Both the position numbers and the translations under genes were made by a program. The notes beneath the pieces are model-generated. The model did not search any database and was not told where the DNA came from. It saw only the letters and a list, made by a program, of their open reading frames with translations. A stretch of DNA of 64,000 nucleotides from Pontibacter anaerobius (GTDB lineage Bacteria; Bacteroidota; Bacteroidia; Cytophagales; Hymenobacteraceae): the NCBI RefSeq assembly GCF_026241195.1, contig NZ_JAPFQO010000001.1, positions 682,001-746,000 on the forward strand. The letters are read 5' to 3'. Below, one piece after another: positions 26,413 to 37,675 of the stretch (position 1 is its first letter; every line of letters begins with the position of its first letter).

Positions 26413-27738
26413 GTGATCTTGGCTATGATTAGCTGTATACTTAAAACTCAAGCAAAAATTTTGTACACCTTCCTGCTAGCCTTAGTGGTTTCGTTCGGTG
26501 CGTACGCACAAGCCACAGAGCAAGCACAGGTAGCCCAAAAAGGTGTAGAGCCAGGCGCTACCGAGGGTGCAACAGCGTCTTCTGGAGACCCGGCAGTGAT
26601 TTCAGCGGGAGAGGCACTTTTCAAGAACAACTGTGCTGTTTGCCACTCTGCTGGAAGCGACGTGATTGTTGGTCCTGGTCTTCAGGGTGTAACAGATAAA
26701 CGCAGCGAATCATGGCTGATCAGCTGGATCAAAAACTCACAGGCGCTCATTCAGTCAGGCGATGCGGATGCAATAGCTGTTTACAATGAGTACAACAAGC
26801 AGGCGATGCCTTCTTTCGCCTTCTCTGATGATGAGGTGAAGTCTATACTAGCTTACATTGAGTCTGGTCAGGGAGTGGCTACTGCGCCGGCAGCCGGAGT
26901 ACCGGGTGCTACTGCAGGCGAGAATGTAGGTACAGAGGCGATCGGTGCTGCCGGTGCTATCGGCGGTTACCTGGATATCGTGCTGGTCGTGTTAATCATC
27001 GTGCTGATTGTGCTGGTGGTTACGCTGTTGCTGATCACGTCGCTGCTTAAGAACTACCTGAACAAGAACCGTACGCTGAATGAGTATGACGCAGAGGTTG
27101 TTAACCAGCATTTTGACTTCTCTAAGATCTATAGATCTAAGGCTGTTCGTACGCTGGTTGTGCTCATCTTTGTGGTGGTGCTGCTAGACCTGTCTCTGGA
27201 TAAAGTAATGGGTATCGGTATACAGGAAGGATATCAGCCTAAGCAGCCGATTGCTTTCTCGCACAAGCTGCACGCAGGAGAGCACCAGATCAACTGTAAC
27301 TACTGCCATACTACTGTGTATGAAAGCAGAAGCGCGAGCATTCCTTCTGCTAACATCTGTATGAACTGCCACAGTCAGATTAAGACGGAATCAGCTGAGA
27401 TTCAGAAGATATACAAAGCCATCGAACGTAACGAGCCAATTCAGTGGGTGCGTATCCATAACCTGCCTGATCTGGCTTACTTTAACCACTCGCAGCATAC
27501 CCAGGTGGGTGGTGTAGAGTGCCAGACCTGCCACGGCCCAATCGAAGAAATGGATGTGGTTTACCAGTATTCTCCACTTACCATGGGCTGGTGTATCGAC
27601 TGTCACCGCGAGACGCCGCTGAACACAGAGGGCAATGGTTATTACGATAAGCTGGTGGAACTGCACGAGTCATCATCTAAAGGTGCTTTCACGGTGTCTT
27701 CAAACGGTGGTACGGAGTGCTCTAAGTGTCACTACTAA
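26413..27738 (+). CDS. actA: Alternative complex III subunit ActA with an extra N-terminal cytochrome c domain
   Basis: 441 aa. After a signal sequence (about 1-34, ending AYAQ) comes a monoheme cytochrome c domain with CAVCH (about residue 74). A transmembrane helix follows (about 185-213), then a second (about 243-260), and the pentaheme ActA part with CNYCH (294), CMNCH (315), CQTCH (370), CIDCH (394) and CSKCH (435). The five C-terminal hemes carry electrons away from quinol in the quinol:cytochrome c oxidoreductase. The sixth, on the N-terminal domain, could act as a tethered carrier toward the oxidase (inference). First gene of the operon, 45 bases before actB. Confidence 0.9.
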   Translation: MILAMISCILKTQAKILYTFLLALVVSFGAYAQATEQAQVAQKGVEPGATEGATASSGDPAVISAGEALFKNNCAVCHSAGSDVIVGPGLQGVTDKRSESWLISWIKNSQALIQSGDADAIAVYNEYNKQAMPSFAFSDDEVKSILAYIESGQGVATAPAAGVPGATAGENVGTEAIGAAGAIGGYLDIVLVVLIIVLIVLVVTLLLITSLLKNYLNKNRTLNEYDAEVVNQHFDFSKIYRSKAVRTLVVLIFVVVLLDLSLDKVMGIGIQEGYQPKQPIAFSHKLHAGEHQINCNYCHTTVYESRSASIPSANICMNCHSQIKTESAEIQKIYKAIERNEPIQWVRIHNLPDLAYFNHSQHTQVGGVECQTCHGPIEEMDVVYQYSPLTMGWCIDCHRETPLNTEGNGYYDKLVELHESSSKGAFTVSSNGGTECSKCHY

Positions 27739-27782
27739 TCAATCTCTATTTCAATTAAGTATTCGAGTTTTCTAGATATAAT

Positions 27783-30773
27783 ATGCAAGACAGAATAAAA
27801 TACTGGAAAGGAATTGAGGAGCTGGAAAATGCTCCGGAATTCGAGAAGCATGCTCATAATGAGTTTCCAGAATTCCTGCCGGTTAACGAAGTCGAAGGGG
27901 GTGAGTCGTCTGCAAACGGTAAAACACGCCGTCGCGACTTCCTGAAGCTTTTAGGATTTAGTATGGCTGCCGTATCACTGGCTTCTTGCGAGGCTCCGGT
28001 GCGCAAGGCTATTCCATATCTGAACAAGCCGGTAGATGTGGAGCCAGGTGTAGCAAACTGGTATGCCTCTACATTTTACCTGAATGGAGATTACAACAGC
28101 ATCCTTGTAAAGACCCGTGAAGGAAGACCAATTAAAATAGAGCCAAACCCAAGCTCTGGCCTTACACCGCTTGGTACAAGCCCGAAAGCGCAGGGGGCAC
28201 TGCTTGGCCTCTATGACACCAACCGCCTGCGTTACCCGCTGATTGCCGGTAAAGAGGCGAAGTGGGAAGATGTTGATAAGCAAATCAAGTCCCGTCTTGC
28301 CAACGTGAGCGGCAAAGTGGCTTTCGTTTCTTCAACAATCATTAGCCCATCTACTAAGAAATTGATTGATGAGTTCGGAGCCCGCTTCAGCAACTTCGAG
28401 CACGTAACGTATGATGCCAACTCCGCTTCCGGTCTGCTTCAGGCCAACGGCGGCGTTATACCTGGCTATGACTTCAGCAAGGCAAACATCATTGTAAGCA
28501 TCAATGCAGACTTCCTGGGAACATGGGTAGCCCCGGTTCCTTTTGCGAAGCAATATATACAAACAAGAAAAGTAGACGCGGACAACCCATCTATGTCCCG
28601 TCATTACCAGTTCGAGACGGCCTTGTCACTGACTGGCTCCAACGCAGACGTTCGCGTTCCGATCAAGCCTTCTGACGAGGCTGCTGTAGTTACTGCGCTT
28701 TACAACGCCATCACAGGTCAGGGCGCTGCTTCAGGATCTGCTGCTGACGCGAAAGTGCTGGCGGCGGCTGTTAAAGACCTGAAGGCAAACCAGGGCAAAG
28801 CCCTTGTGGTGTCTGGTTCTAATGATCCGGGTGTTCAGGCGATGGTAAAGGCTATCAACAGTGCCTTAGGTGCTGATGGGGCTACGATCGATACAGCTGC
28901 TCCATACTATGTGAAGCAGGGTAACGATGCGGCTATGATCCGCCTGATAGATGAAATGAACGCTGGTTCTGTAGGAGCCGTGTTCTTCTACAACGCTAAC
29001 CCGGTATACAACCACCCGCTTTCCGCGAAAGTGGTATCCGGTCTGAACAAGGTAGGCCTGAAAGTATCTTTTGCCGATAGAGTAGAGGAAACAGCCAAGT
29101 TTGCTGACTTCGTAACGCCAGACCACCATTACCTGGAGTCTTGGAACGACTTTGAGCCGAAAAAAGGCTTCCTGAGCCTTTCTCAGCCAGCTATCAGCCC
29201 AATCTTTACTACCCGCCAGATGCAGGACAGCCTGTTGGTGTGGAGCGATAGCAAAACAGATTTCTACGAGTACATCCGCAGCAACTGGAGATCAGTAGCG
29301 AGTGGAGACTTCAATAAGTTCTGGGAAAAAGCAGTACATGATGGTGTTCTAGAGAACGGCTCAAGCTTACTAAAGGTAACCACCACAACAGCTTCTGCCT
29401 CTACTTCTGTTAAAAAGATACAACCAGCCGCAATCGAGGCTGTACTGTATGAAAAAGTAAGCATCGGTGCAGGTGAGTTTATTAACAACCCTTGGCTGCA
29501 GGAGCTTCCTGACCCGGTTTCTAAAGCGACATGGGGTAACTATGTAGCGATGCCTCGTCTGATGGCAGAGGAGATGCAGGTGGTGCAGGGAGACGTGCTG
29601 AAGGTAACGTTTGCTAACAATGAGAGCATCGAACTTCCTGCGCTGATCCAGCCAGGCCAGGCAAACGGCACTGTGGCTATTGCCATGGGCTATGGCCGTG
29701 ACCTGGAGGCAATGCCTGTAGCAAAAGGCTCGGGCGCTAACGCCTTCCCTATTGCAACGGTTGCTGATAACACCGTATTGTATACTAGCGGTGTTAAGCT
29801 GGAAAAAACAAATGCCACTTCTCCAATCGCACAGACACAGACGCACCATACGATTATGGACCGTATTGTAGTGCAGGAGAGCACACTGGCTAAGTATAAA
29901 GAGGATCCAAAAGGTGTAACGGAGTACATCCGTCTTGCCACACACGAAGGACCTGCTAAACCAGCCACTATCTCCCTTTGGGATGATTACGAGTACAAGA
30001 ACCACCATTGGGGTATGGTTATCGACCTGAACTCCTGTATCGGTTGTGGATCTTGCACCATGAGCTGTAATGTGGAGAACAACATTCCGGTTGTAGGTAA
30101 AGCGGAGGTTCTGAACCGTCGTGAAATGCACTGGATGCGTATTGACAGATACTACAGCGCAAAAGAGCACGAGGAGAAGGATTATGCAGAGATGGAGCAT
30201 CCAGCGGATAACCCATCTGTAATTTTCCAGCCAATGCTTTGCCAGCACTGTAACCACGCCCCTTGTGAGACTGTTTGTCCGGTTGCAGCAACAATGCACA
30301 GTTCAGAGGGTATCAACCAAATGGTTTACAACCGCTGTGTTGGTACACGTTACTGCGCAAACAACTGCCCTTATAAAGTACGCCGTTTCAACTGGTTCGC
30401 ATACGCCAACAACGAGAAGTTTGGCTTCAATGAGCCAATGAACACAGACCTTGGCAAAATGGTACTGAACCCGGATGTAACCGTTCGTGGCAGAGGTGTG
30501 ATGGAGAAATGCTCCTTCTGCGTACAGCGTGTGCAGCTAGGTAAGCTGGAGGCGAAACGCGAGAACAGAAGACCGAAGGATGGTGAGATCGTTACAGCTT
30601 GTGCACAGTCTTGCCCTACAGAGGCTATTGTGTTCGGCGATATGAAAGATCCGGAGAGCCGTATTTCGAAGGTACTTGCCCGTCAGCAGGGAGAGCGCGC
30701 ATTCCACGTTCTGGAAGAGCTTAACACCCAGCCAAACGTGACGTACCTGACTAAAATTAGAAACTTAGCTTAA
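27783..30773 (+). CDS. actB: Alternative complex III iron-sulfur subunit ActB
   Basis: 996 aa. A Tat-like motif [11 protein letters not shown] lies at about residues 48-58, internal as usual for ActB. A molybdopterin-oxidoreductase-like domain follows (to about 700), with no obvious cofactor-binding signature, as is normal in ActB. A C-terminal ferredoxin-like domain carries four Cys clusters: CIGCGSC (about 752), CQHCNHAPC (about 820), [11 protein letters not shown] (about 850) and CSFC...CAQSC (about 910-940). It holds the Fe-S chain on the periplasmic side of ACIII. It shows the B1+B2 fusion found in Bacteroidota. Confidence 0.92.
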   Translation: MQDRIKYWKGIEELENAPEFEKHAHNEFPEFLPVNEVEGGESSANGKTRRRDFLKLLGFSMAAVSLASCEAPVRKAIPYLNKPVDVEPGVANWYASTFYLNGDYNSILVKTREGRPIKIEPNPSSGLTPLGTSPKAQGALLGLYDTNRLRYPLIAGKEAKWEDVDKQIKSRLANVSGKVAFVSSTIISPSTKKLIDEFGARFSNFEHVTYDANSASGLLQANGGVIPGYDFSKANIIVSINADFLGTWVAPVPFAKQYIQTRKVDADNPSMSRHYQFETALSLTGSNADVRVPIKPSDEAAVVTALYNAITGQGAASGSAADAKVLAAAVKDLKANQGKALVVSGSNDPGVQAMVKAINSALGADGATIDTAAPYYVKQGNDAAMIRLIDEMNAGSVGAVFFYNANPVYNHPLSAKVVSGLNKVGLKVSFADRVEETAKFADFVTPDHHYLESWNDFEPKKGFLSLSQPAISPIFTTRQMQDSLLVWSDSKTDFYEYIRSNWRSVASGDFNKFWEKAVHDGVLENGSSLLKVTTTTASASTSVKKIQPAAIEAVLYEKVSIGAGEFINNPWLQELPDPVSKATWGNYVAMPRLMAEEMQVVQGDVLKVTFANNESIELPALIQPGQANGTVAIAMGYGRDLEAMPVAKGSGANAFPIATVADNTVLYTSGVKLEKTNATSPIAQTQTHHTIMDRIVVQESTLAKYKEDPKGVTEYIRLATHEGPAKPATISLWDDYEYKNHHWGMVIDLNSCIGCGSCTMSCNVENNIPVVGKAEVLNRREMHWMRIDRYYSAKEHEEKDYAEMEHPADNPSVIFQPMLCQHCNHAPCETVCPVAATMHSSEGINQMVYNRCVGTRYCANNCPYKVRRFNWFAYANNEKFGFNEPMNTDLGKMVLNPDVTVRGRGVMEKCSFCVQRVQLGKLEAKRENRRPKDGEIVTACAQSCPTEAIVFGDMKDPESRISKVLARQQGERAFHVLEELNTQPNVTYLTKIRNLA

Positions 30774-30793
30774 CATTTAATACTGAGAGCAAT

Positions 30794-32224
30794 ATGCAGC
30801 ATGTATCTCCGATAAGAGAGCCTCTTGTAACGGGGGGGAAAACATACCACGACATCACCGAAGATGTCTGCAGACAAGTGGAGGCCAAGCCCAACGCACG
30901 TTGGGCCGCTGCCCTTGCCGTTGCACTGGTAGGCTTAGCTATATTTATCTACTCTGTATACCGCACGCTTTGGTATGGTATAGGGGAGTGGGGCCTTAAC
31001 AAAACAGTAGGTTGGGCATGGGACATCACCAACTTCGTGTGGTGGGTAGGTATCGGTCACGCTGGTACGCTGATCTCCGCCATCCTCCTGCTGTTCCGTC
31101 AGAAGTGGAGAACTTCGATTAACCGCGCAGCAGAGGCGATGACGATCTTCGCCGTGATTTGCGCCGCGATGTTCCCGGTTCTGCACATGGGCCGTCCGTG
31201 GCTGGCTTACTGGGTACTTCCGTTGCCAAACACATTCGGTTCGCTTTGGGTTAACTTTAACTCGCCGCTTCTTTGGGATGTATTTGCGATCTCAACTTAC
31301 TTCTCGGTATCACTGGTTTTCTGGTACATCGGTCTTATTCCTGACTTTGCTACCATCCGTGACCGCGCGACAGGACCAATTGCAAGAAGAGCTTACGCTT
31401 TCCTTTCATTCGGTTGGACTGGTTCCGCTAAAGCATGGTCTCGTTACGAGACAGTTTCCCTTATACTTGCCGGTTTAGCAACACCACTGGTACTTTCGGT
31501 TCACACGATCGTATCCATGGACTTTGCAACGTCCGTGATCCCGGGCTGGCACACAACCATTTTCCCTCCATACTTCGTGGCAGGTGCGATCTTCTCAGGT
31601 TTCGCAATGGTACTTACCCTGATGATCATCACCAGAAAAGTATTCTTCCTGGAGAACTACATCACACTGGAGCACGTGGAGTCGATGAACAAGGTAATCA
31701 TCCTGACGGGTTCGATTGTAGGTATTGCCTATACTACAGAGTTCTTCATCGCCTGGTACTCAGGAGTAGAGTATGAGCAGTACGCATTCATTAACCGTGC
31801 TTTCGGTCCTTACTGGTGGGCTTACTGGTCGATGATGACTTGTAACGTGATTACGCCACAGCTTTTCTGGTTCAGAAAAATCAGAAGAAGCTTAACAGCC
31901 ACATTCATCATCTCCATCTTCGTGAACATTGGTATGTGGTTCGAGCGTTTCGTTATTATCGTAACCTCCCTACACAGAGACTTCCTGCCTTCTTCCTGGG
32001 CAATGTTCTCGCCAACCATCATCGACATTGGTGTATACGTTGGTACCATCGGACTTTTCTTTACACTGTTCCTGCTGTTTGCGAAGTTTTTCCCAGTAGT
32101 GAACATGGCCGAGGTGAAGGCTATCCTGAAGTCCTCTTCAGAAGTGAAACACCACCATGGCGCAGCTGCAACTATGCATGCTACTGACAAGGATTTGAAC
32201 TCTAATACACATCGCAATGAATAA
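30794..32224 (+). CDS. actC: Alternative complex III quinol-binding membrane subunit ActC (NrfD-like)
   Basis: 476 aa, about ten transmembrane helices of the NrfD/PsrC type. Conserved segments include [20 protein letters not shown] and [13 protein letters not shown], as in NrfD-family proteins. ActC is the quinol-oxidising membrane subunit. The C-terminal tail is soluble and His-rich. The last 8 bases overlap the actD start, implying translational coupling. Confidence 0.92.
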   Translation: MQHVSPIREPLVTGGKTYHDITEDVCRQVEAKPNARWAAALAVALVGLAIFIYSVYRTLWYGIGEWGLNKTVGWAWDITNFVWWVGIGHAGTLISAILLLFRQKWRTSINRAAEAMTIFAVICAAMFPVLHMGRPWLAYWVLPLPNTFGSLWVNFNSPLLWDVFAISTYFSVSLVFWYIGLIPDFATIRDRATGPIARRAYAFLSFGWTGSAKAWSRYETVSLILAGLATPLVLSVHTIVSMDFATSVIPGWHTTIFPPYFVAGAIFSGFAMVLTLMIITRKVFFLENYITLEHVESMNKVIILTGSIVGIAYTTEFFIAWYSGVEYEQYAFINRAFGPYWWAYWSMMTCNVITPQLFWFRKIRRSLTATFIISIFVNIGMWFERFVIIVTSLHRDFLPSSWAMFSPTIIDIGVYVGTIGLFFTLFLLFAKFFPVVNMAEVKAILKSSSEVKHHHGAAATMHATDKDLNSNTHRNE

Positions 32225-32741
32225 GAAGTTTGTTCTAGGTATTTATGATGATGAAGATGTGCTGTTAACAGCCATCGAGAATATCCGCGCAGCCGGAACT
32301 AAGATTTATGACGTGTTTTCTCCTTATCCTGTACACGGCATCGATGATGTGTTAGGTATCAAGCGATCAAGACTCCCGATTGTAGCTTTCTTTGGAGGTT
32401 TATTCGGTATGTCGTTCGCGTTGTGGATGCAGATCTGGATGATGGGCTTCGACTGGCCGATGATTATCGGTGGTAAGCCACACATCGCACTTCCGTCATT
32501 CATCCCGGTAACTTTCGAGTTGACCGTACTTGTTAGTGCATTCAGCATGGTAATCACCTTCTTCATCGTTTCGAAGTTGAAGCCGTCACTGAAAGTGAAT
32601 GTGTTTGATAAGCGCTCTACAGACGACAAATTTGTGATGGCAATAGAAGTAAAGGACGGCGTAACCAACATGACTGCCCTAAACGACCTGCTGCGCTCTA
32701 ACGGTGCTATAGAAGTTAATGAGAAGGAGGTAGTAAAATAA
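32217..32741 (+). CDS. actD: Alternative complex III subunit ActD (DUF3341)
   Basis: 174 aa. A short cytoplasmic N-terminus ([20 protein letters not shown]) and two transmembrane helices in the middle, the DUF3341 layout. [17 protein letters not shown] is characteristic. It is a structural subunit packed against ActC/ActF. The start overlaps actC by 8 bases and the stop overlaps actE by 1 base. Confidence 0.92.
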   Translation: MNKKFVLGIYDDEDVLLTAIENIRAAGTKIYDVFSPYPVHGIDDVLGIKRSRLPIVAFFGGLFGMSFALWMQIWMMGFDWPMIIGGKPHIALPSFIPVTFELTVLVSAFSMVITFFIVSKLKPSLKVNVFDKRSTDDKFVMAIEVKDGVTNMTALNDLLRSNGAIEVNEKEVVK

Positions 32742-33430
32742 TGAAAAGACTTATAAACACAGGCTTTAAGGCCTCAGCTATACTTTTCTCTGCTGCAATT
32801 CTCATTTCCTGCAGCAATGAGCAAGACCCAGGGCTGGAGTATGCTCCGGACATGTACCATTCTGTTCCGCTGGATCCTTATTCACAGATCAAGGAAAATA
32901 AATTTAACCCGGCCGGAATGAACATGCGCGAACCTGCTAAAGGTACGGTAGCGCGTGGCAAGGAAGGGTATAACTTATACTTGTCTGAAGATAACGCTGA
33001 AGCGGCAGGTGCGGAGTTGAAGAACCCGCTAGCTAGAACCACAGAAAACCTGGAAGAAGGTAAAGTGCTGTATAGCCGCTTCTGTGCACCTTGCCATGGT
33101 GCAGAAGGTGACGGGCAGGGGCTGGTTGGACAAAAATTCAAAGGTGTTCCTTCTTACACAGCAGGACGCGTAGCGGAGTTGCCAGGCGGCCACATTTTCC
33201 ATGTGATAACCTATGGTAGAGGCCGAATGATGCCGCACGGCTCACAGGTTGACCCAACTGAACGATGGAAGATAGTGATGTACGTACAGCAGCTCCAGAA
33301 AGGGGAGACTGGCACAGCCGTGTCTGCCGGTTCAGAGGCTGCGAATGAAGCTGGCGGAGAGTCTGTAACAGACAATCCGGTAACTGGAACTCCAGAGGGT
33401 ACACCTAACAAGGAAACTCCTAAAAACTAA
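32741..33430 (+). CDS. actE: Alternative complex III monoheme cytochrome c lipoprotein ActE
   Basis: 229 aa. The lipoprotein signal ends LISC (lipidated Cys about residue 24). The c-type heme site CAPCH is at about residue 118, with an axial Met candidate in GRGRMMPHGS (about 162). The C-terminus is a low-complexity Gly/Glu/Thr/Pro tail. It carries electrons at the periplasmic face of ACIII. The ATG overlaps the actD stop (TAATGA). Confidence 0.92.
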   Translation: MKRLINTGFKASAILFSAAILISCSNEQDPGLEYAPDMYHSVPLDPYSQIKENKFNPAGMNMREPAKGTVARGKEGYNLYLSEDNAEAAGAELKNPLARTTENLEEGKVLYSRFCAPCHGAEGDGQGLVGQKFKGVPSYTAGRVAELPGGHIFHVITYGRGRMMPHGSQVDPTERWKIVMYVQQLQKGETGTAVSAGSEAANEAGGESVTDNPVTGTPEGTPNKETPKN

Positions 33431-33455
33431 GTCTAAGGCATAATAAATAAGGGTA

Positions 33456-34730
33456 ATGACAGAAGAAAGACTCATCATTTCCAGAAAAACGAACAACAAG
33501 TTTTTCTTAATGATAGCTGTAGGTGTAGTTCTACTTATAGCAGGTATCATTTTTATGGCCGCAGGCGGGGGAGCAGAGCATCATGCAGAAGGTGGCCACG
33601 GTGAGGCCGCTGCTGCAGGTCATGAAGCTGCTTCATGGACAAAGCGTTTGTTCGTGAACCTATGGCTTAACAACGTATACTTTACAGGTATAGCTCTGAT
33701 CGGTACGTTTTTCGTAGCCGTTCAGTACGTAGCCTACGCGGGCTGGTCAGTATTGATCAAGAGAATTCCTATGGCTCTGAACTACTACCTGCCAGTTGGC
33801 GGTGTGGTAATGCTGCTGGTATTCCTTTTCGGAGGCCATGACATTTTCCACTGGACCCATGAATATCTTTATGATGTAAATCATCCTGAGTACGACCCGA
33901 TCATTGCGGGTAAATCCGGATACCTGAACTTCTGGTTCTTCGTGATCCGTATGATCATCTACTTCGCTTTATGGATTGGTTTCTCCATGTGGTTGAGAAA
34001 AGAGTCTATGAACGAGGACTTGAACGGTGGTACTAATTACTATCACAAGAGCATCCGTATTTCAGCAATCTTCCTTGTGATTTTTGGTATCACTTCCTCT
34101 ACTTCAGCTTGGGACTGGGTACTGTCCATCGACACGCACTGGTTCTCTACCATGTTCGGTTGGTATGTATTCGCTAGCTGGTGGGTATCTGGCCTTGCCG
34201 CTATCACACTTACTGTCATCATCCTGAAGCAGAATGGCTACCTGAAAATGGTAAACTCAAACCACCTGCATGATTTAGGTAAGTTTGTGTTTGCGTTCTC
34301 TATTTTCTGGACCTATATCTGGTTCTCGCAGTTCCTTCTGTACTGGTATGCTAACATCCCAGAAGAATCAATCTATTTTATTGAGCGCCTTGGCGGTAAT
34401 GAAGGCCACTTCGCCTGGATTTTCTTTATGAACCTGGTAGTAAACTTTGTGTTACCATTCCTTGTTCTGATGACAAGAGATGCGAAGCGTCAGATGATCA
34501 TGCTGAAGATCGTAACAATCGCGATCCTGATCGGTCACTGGTTTGACTTCTACCTGATGATGATGCCAGGAACGCTGCGTACAGATGCTGGTTTAGGATT
34601 CATTGAAATTGGCACGGCTCTTATTTTCCTGGGTGTGTTCCTGCTAACCTTTACTAAAGGATTGACAAAAACTTCCCTGGTGCCAGTGAACCACCCGTTC
34701 CTGGAGGAGAGTGTTCACCATCATGTTTAG
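33456..34730 (+). CDS. actF: Alternative complex III membrane subunit ActF
   Basis: 424 aa, about ten transmembrane helices. It is an NrfD/ActC relative but belongs to the ActF branch (WDWVLSIDTHWFSTMFGWYVFASWW-type segment, with pieces also seen in DUF-annotated quinol:cytochrome c oxidoreductase subunits). It has a His-rich extracytoplasmic loop after the first helix (about residues 36-50). ActF is thought to be structural and possibly proton-conducting, without its own quinol site. Confidence 0.9.
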   Translation: MTEERLIISRKTNNKFFLMIAVGVVLLIAGIIFMAAGGGAEHHAEGGHGEAAAAGHEAASWTKRLFVNLWLNNVYFTGIALIGTFFVAVQYVAYAGWSVLIKRIPMALNYYLPVGGVVMLLVFLFGGHDIFHWTHEYLYDVNHPEYDPIIAGKSGYLNFWFFVIRMIIYFALWIGFSMWLRKESMNEDLNGGTNYYHKSIRISAIFLVIFGITSSTSAWDWVLSIDTHWFSTMFGWYVFASWWVSGLAAITLTVIILKQNGYLKMVNSNHLHDLGKFVFAFSIFWTYIWFSQFLLYWYANIPEESIYFIERLGGNEGHFAWIFFMNLVVNFVLPFLVLMTRDAKRQMIMLKIVTIAILIGHWFDFYLMMMPGTLRTDAGLGFIEIGTALIFLGVFLLTFTKGLTKTSLVPVNHPFLEESVHHHV

Positions 34731-34754
34731 AGACTTTACTAAAAGCGTTATATA

Positions 34755-35825
34755 ATGATTACGATCGCCATTGGTTTATCCATACTTCTATTACTGGTTA
34801 TCCTGTTCCTGCTTTTCAGGATCGGAACGCTTACGTCTATCTTCCGAGGTTCTTCGGAGCGTGCAGCCGGTACAACTAAAATAAGCAACCGTGTTAACGG
34901 TACGCTGCTTCTTCTTTTCCTGGTAGTAGGAGGAGCGGCATTTGCCTGGTCATTTGCTGATGCCTGGGACGACATGAACCAGCCGTTGGGCTCGCTACAC
35001 GGTGAGTGGACAGATAACCTGTTCTGGACTACTATGGTCATCATCGGTATTGTGTTTGTCATTACGCAGGTCTTGCTGTTCTTTTACTCTTACAAGTACC
35101 AGCACAAAGACGACAAGCGTGCCTACTACTACCCACACAACAACAAACTGGAGATTATCTGGACGATGATCCCTGCTGTTGTAATGGCTGTGTTAGTATT
35201 CGGTGGCTGGAAGACCTGGACTAAGATCACGAGCGCTGCCCCTGAGGATGCTGTTGTGATCGAGGTAATGGGCAAGCAATTTAATTGGATGGTGCGTTAC
35301 CCAGGTGCAGATGGTAAACTGGGTGTAGCCAAGCATACCCTGATTGATGCCACTAACGAAATGGGTGTTGACTTCAGCGACCCACAGGCGCAGGATGACT
35401 TCATGCCACGTGAAATTCACGTTCCGAAAGGAAAGCCGGTGCTGTTAAAGATCCGCTCCAGAGATGTAATCCACAGTGTTTTCATGCCGCACTTCCGTTT
35501 AAAGATGGATGCTGTACCAGGTATGCCGACAAAATTTTGGTTCGTGCCGACAAAGACCACGAACGAAATGGCCAACGAAACTGGCAACCCGGACTTCAAG
35601 TATGAGCTAGCTTGTACAGAAATTTGCGGACGCGGTCACTTTGCCATGCGTTTCATTGTGGTGGTAGATGAGCCAGAGGAGTATGAAGCATGGTTGGCAG
35701 AACAGACTCCGTTTGTAGAGCAGAACCCTCAAGTACTGGCTAAATTTCAGACTGAATCATCTGAAGTACTTGTAGCGGACGCACATTCGGGGGAGAAGGC
35801 TGAAGAAGTTAAAACTGAGTTATAG
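34755..35825 (+). CDS. coxB: Cytochrome c oxidase subunit II (CuA)
   Basis: 356 aa. Three hydrophobic segments near the N-terminus (about 1-20, 51-75, 95-120 plus an edge helix), then a cupredoxin domain with HSVFMPHFRLKMDAVPG and the CuA-binding CTEICGRGHFAM (about residue 287). No CxxCH follows, so this is the aa3 type and not caa3. Electrons must come from a separate or ACIII-attached c heme. It lies directly downstream of actF, in line with an ACIII-oxidase supercomplex. Confidence 0.95.
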   Translation: MITIAIGLSILLLLVILFLLFRIGTLTSIFRGSSERAAGTTKISNRVNGTLLLLFLVVGGAAFAWSFADAWDDMNQPLGSLHGEWTDNLFWTTMVIIGIVFVITQVLLFFYSYKYQHKDDKRAYYYPHNNKLEIIWTMIPAVVMAVLVFGGWKTWTKITSAAPEDAVVIEVMGKQFNWMVRYPGADGKLGVAKHTLIDATNEMGVDFSDPQAQDDFMPREIHVPKGKPVLLKIRSRDVIHSVFMPHFRLKMDAVPGMPTKFWFVPTKTTNEMANETGNPDFKYELACTEICGRGHFAMRFIVVVDEPEEYEAWLAEQTPFVEQNPQVLAKFQTESSEVLVADAHSGEKAEEVKTEL

Positions 35826-35839
35826 CATTTAAATTACTA

Positions 35840-37672
35840 ATGACTATGTCTAGTACAGATATTTCGATTAACAGGGATGTACATCACGCTCATGAGGAGC
35901 ACGATCATCATCACGATCAGAATTTTTTTGAGAAGTATGTTTTCAGCCTCGACCATAAAGTAATTGCAAAGCAGTTCCTTTTCATGGGTATTTTCTGGGC
36001 GTTTGTAGGTGGCTTTTTGTCTGTCCTGTTCCGTCTGCAGCTTGGTTGGCCTGAGGCAACATTCTCTTTCTTGGAGCCAATCCTGGGAGGATGGGTTGAA
36101 AACGGTAAGCTGAACCCGGAGTTCTACCTGGCCCTGGTAACGATGCATGGTACCATCATGGTATTCTTCGTTCTTACAGCTGGTCTGAGCGGTACGTTCA
36201 GTAACTTCCTTATTCCGCTGCAGGTTGGTGCCAGAGATATGGCTTCAGGCTTCATGAACATGCTTTCCTTCTGGATTTTCTTTATTTCCAGCGTTATCAT
36301 GTTCTTCTCATTGTTCCTGGAAACAGGGCCTGCTGCTGGTGGATGGACTGTTTACCCTCCACTAAGCGCCCTCCCGGAAGCAATCCAAGGTTCAGGTGAC
36401 GGTATGACGATGTGGTTGATCTCCATGGCGTTGTTCATCGTGTCGCAGCTCCTTGGTGGCGTAAACTACATTTCTACTGTAATAAACCTGCGTACTAAGG
36501 GTATGTCAATGACAAAACTGCCATTGACAATCTGGGCCTTCTTATTGACTGCCATTCTTGGTCTGTTGGCTTTCCCGGTTCTGTTCTCTGCAGCTCTTCT
36601 GCTGATTTTTGACCGTAGCTTCGGTACTAGCTTCTTCCTGTCTGACATCTACATCGCGGGACAGGCCCTGACAAACACTGGCGGTAGCGCGATTCTTTTC
36701 CAGCACCTTTTCTGGTTCCTGGGTCACCCGGAAGTATACATCGTGATTATGCCGGCAATGGGTCTGGTTTCGGAAGTAATTGCTACTAACTCACGTAAGC
36801 CTATCTTCGGCTACCGTGCCATGATCGGTTCACTATTCGGTATCTCGGTTCTGTCTTTCGTAGTATGGGCGCACCACATGTTCGTTACGGGTATGAACCC
36901 GTTCCTGGGCTCCGTGTTCATGTTCCTGACGTTGATCATTGCGGTTCCATCTGCGGTGAAGGTGTTTAACTGGCTTGCTACGCTTTGGAGAGGTAACATC
37001 CGCTTCACGGCTGCCATGATGTTTGCCATTGGTTTCGTATCCCTGTTTATCTCTGGTGGTTTAACAGGTATTATACTTGGTAACTCGGCGTTGGACATTC
37101 AGCTGCACGATACATACTTTGTTGTGGCGCACTTCCACCTTGTAATGGGTGCAGCTGCTTTCTTCGGTATGTTCTGCGGTGTGTACCACTGGTTCCCTAA
37201 GATGTTTGGCCGCATGATGGACGAGAAGCTTGGCTTCGTACACTTCTGGTTTACATTTATCTCTGTATACCTGGTGTTCATGCCAATGCACTATATCGGT
37301 ATTGCAGGTTTCCCTAGAAGATACTACAACTGGACCGGTTTTGAGGCGTTCAACATCTTCACCGATATGAACACTTTCATCAGTATTGCTGCTATCTTAG
37401 GCTTTACTGCTCAGTTTATCTTCCTGTTTAACTTCATCTACAGCATTTTCCGTGGAAGAAGAGCAACAGAGAACCCATGGCACTCAAACACACTAGAGTG
37501 GACTACACCAGTACTTCCTGGGCATGGTAACTGGCCAGGTGAGATACCAACTGTTTACAGATGGCCATATGACTACAGCAAGCCTGGCTCTGCTGAAGAT
37601 TACATTCCACAAACAGTACCTTTCTCACAAACGCAGTCTTCAAACCTGCCGAACGAGAAAGACTTTGAATAA
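35840..37672 (+). CDS. coxA: Cytochrome c oxidase subunit I (heme-copper)
   Basis: 610 aa, twelve transmembrane helices. Active-site residues are visible: HPEVYI (CuB His and cross-linked Tyr, about residue 296), WAHHMFVTG (two CuB His, about 344) and HDTYFVVAHFHLVMG (heme a3 and heme a His, about 423-437). An N-terminal His-rich cytoplasmic stretch (about 13-27) is distinctive. It reduces O2 to water and pumps protons. The second ATG at 35846 is an equally good start. Confidence 0.96.
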   Translation: MTMSSTDISINRDVHHAHEEHDHHHDQNFFEKYVFSLDHKVIAKQFLFMGIFWAFVGGFLSVLFRLQLGWPEATFSFLEPILGGWVENGKLNPEFYLALVTMHGTIMVFFVLTAGLSGTFSNFLIPLQVGARDMASGFMNMLSFWIFFISSVIMFFSLFLETGPAAGGWTVYPPLSALPEAIQGSGDGMTMWLISMALFIVSQLLGGVNYISTVINLRTKGMSMTKLPLTIWAFLLTAILGLLAFPVLFSAALLLIFDRSFGTSFFLSDIYIAGQALTNTGGSAILFQHLFWFLGHPEVYIVIMPAMGLVSEVIATNSRKPIFGYRAMIGSLFGISVLSFVVWAHHMFVTGMNPFLGSVFMFLTLIIAVPSAVKVFNWLATLWRGNIRFTAAMMFAIGFVSLFISGGLTGIILGNSALDIQLHDTYFVVAHFHLVMGAAAFFGMFCGVYHWFPKMFGRMMDEKLGFVHFWFTFISVYLVFMPMHYIGIAGFPRRYYNWTGFEAFNIFTDMNTFISIAAILGFTAQFIFLFNFIYSIFRGRRATENPWHSNTLEWTTPVLPGHGNWPGEIPTVYRWPYDYSKPGSAEDYIPQTVPFSQTQSSNLPNEKDFE

Positions 37673-37675
37673 AGT

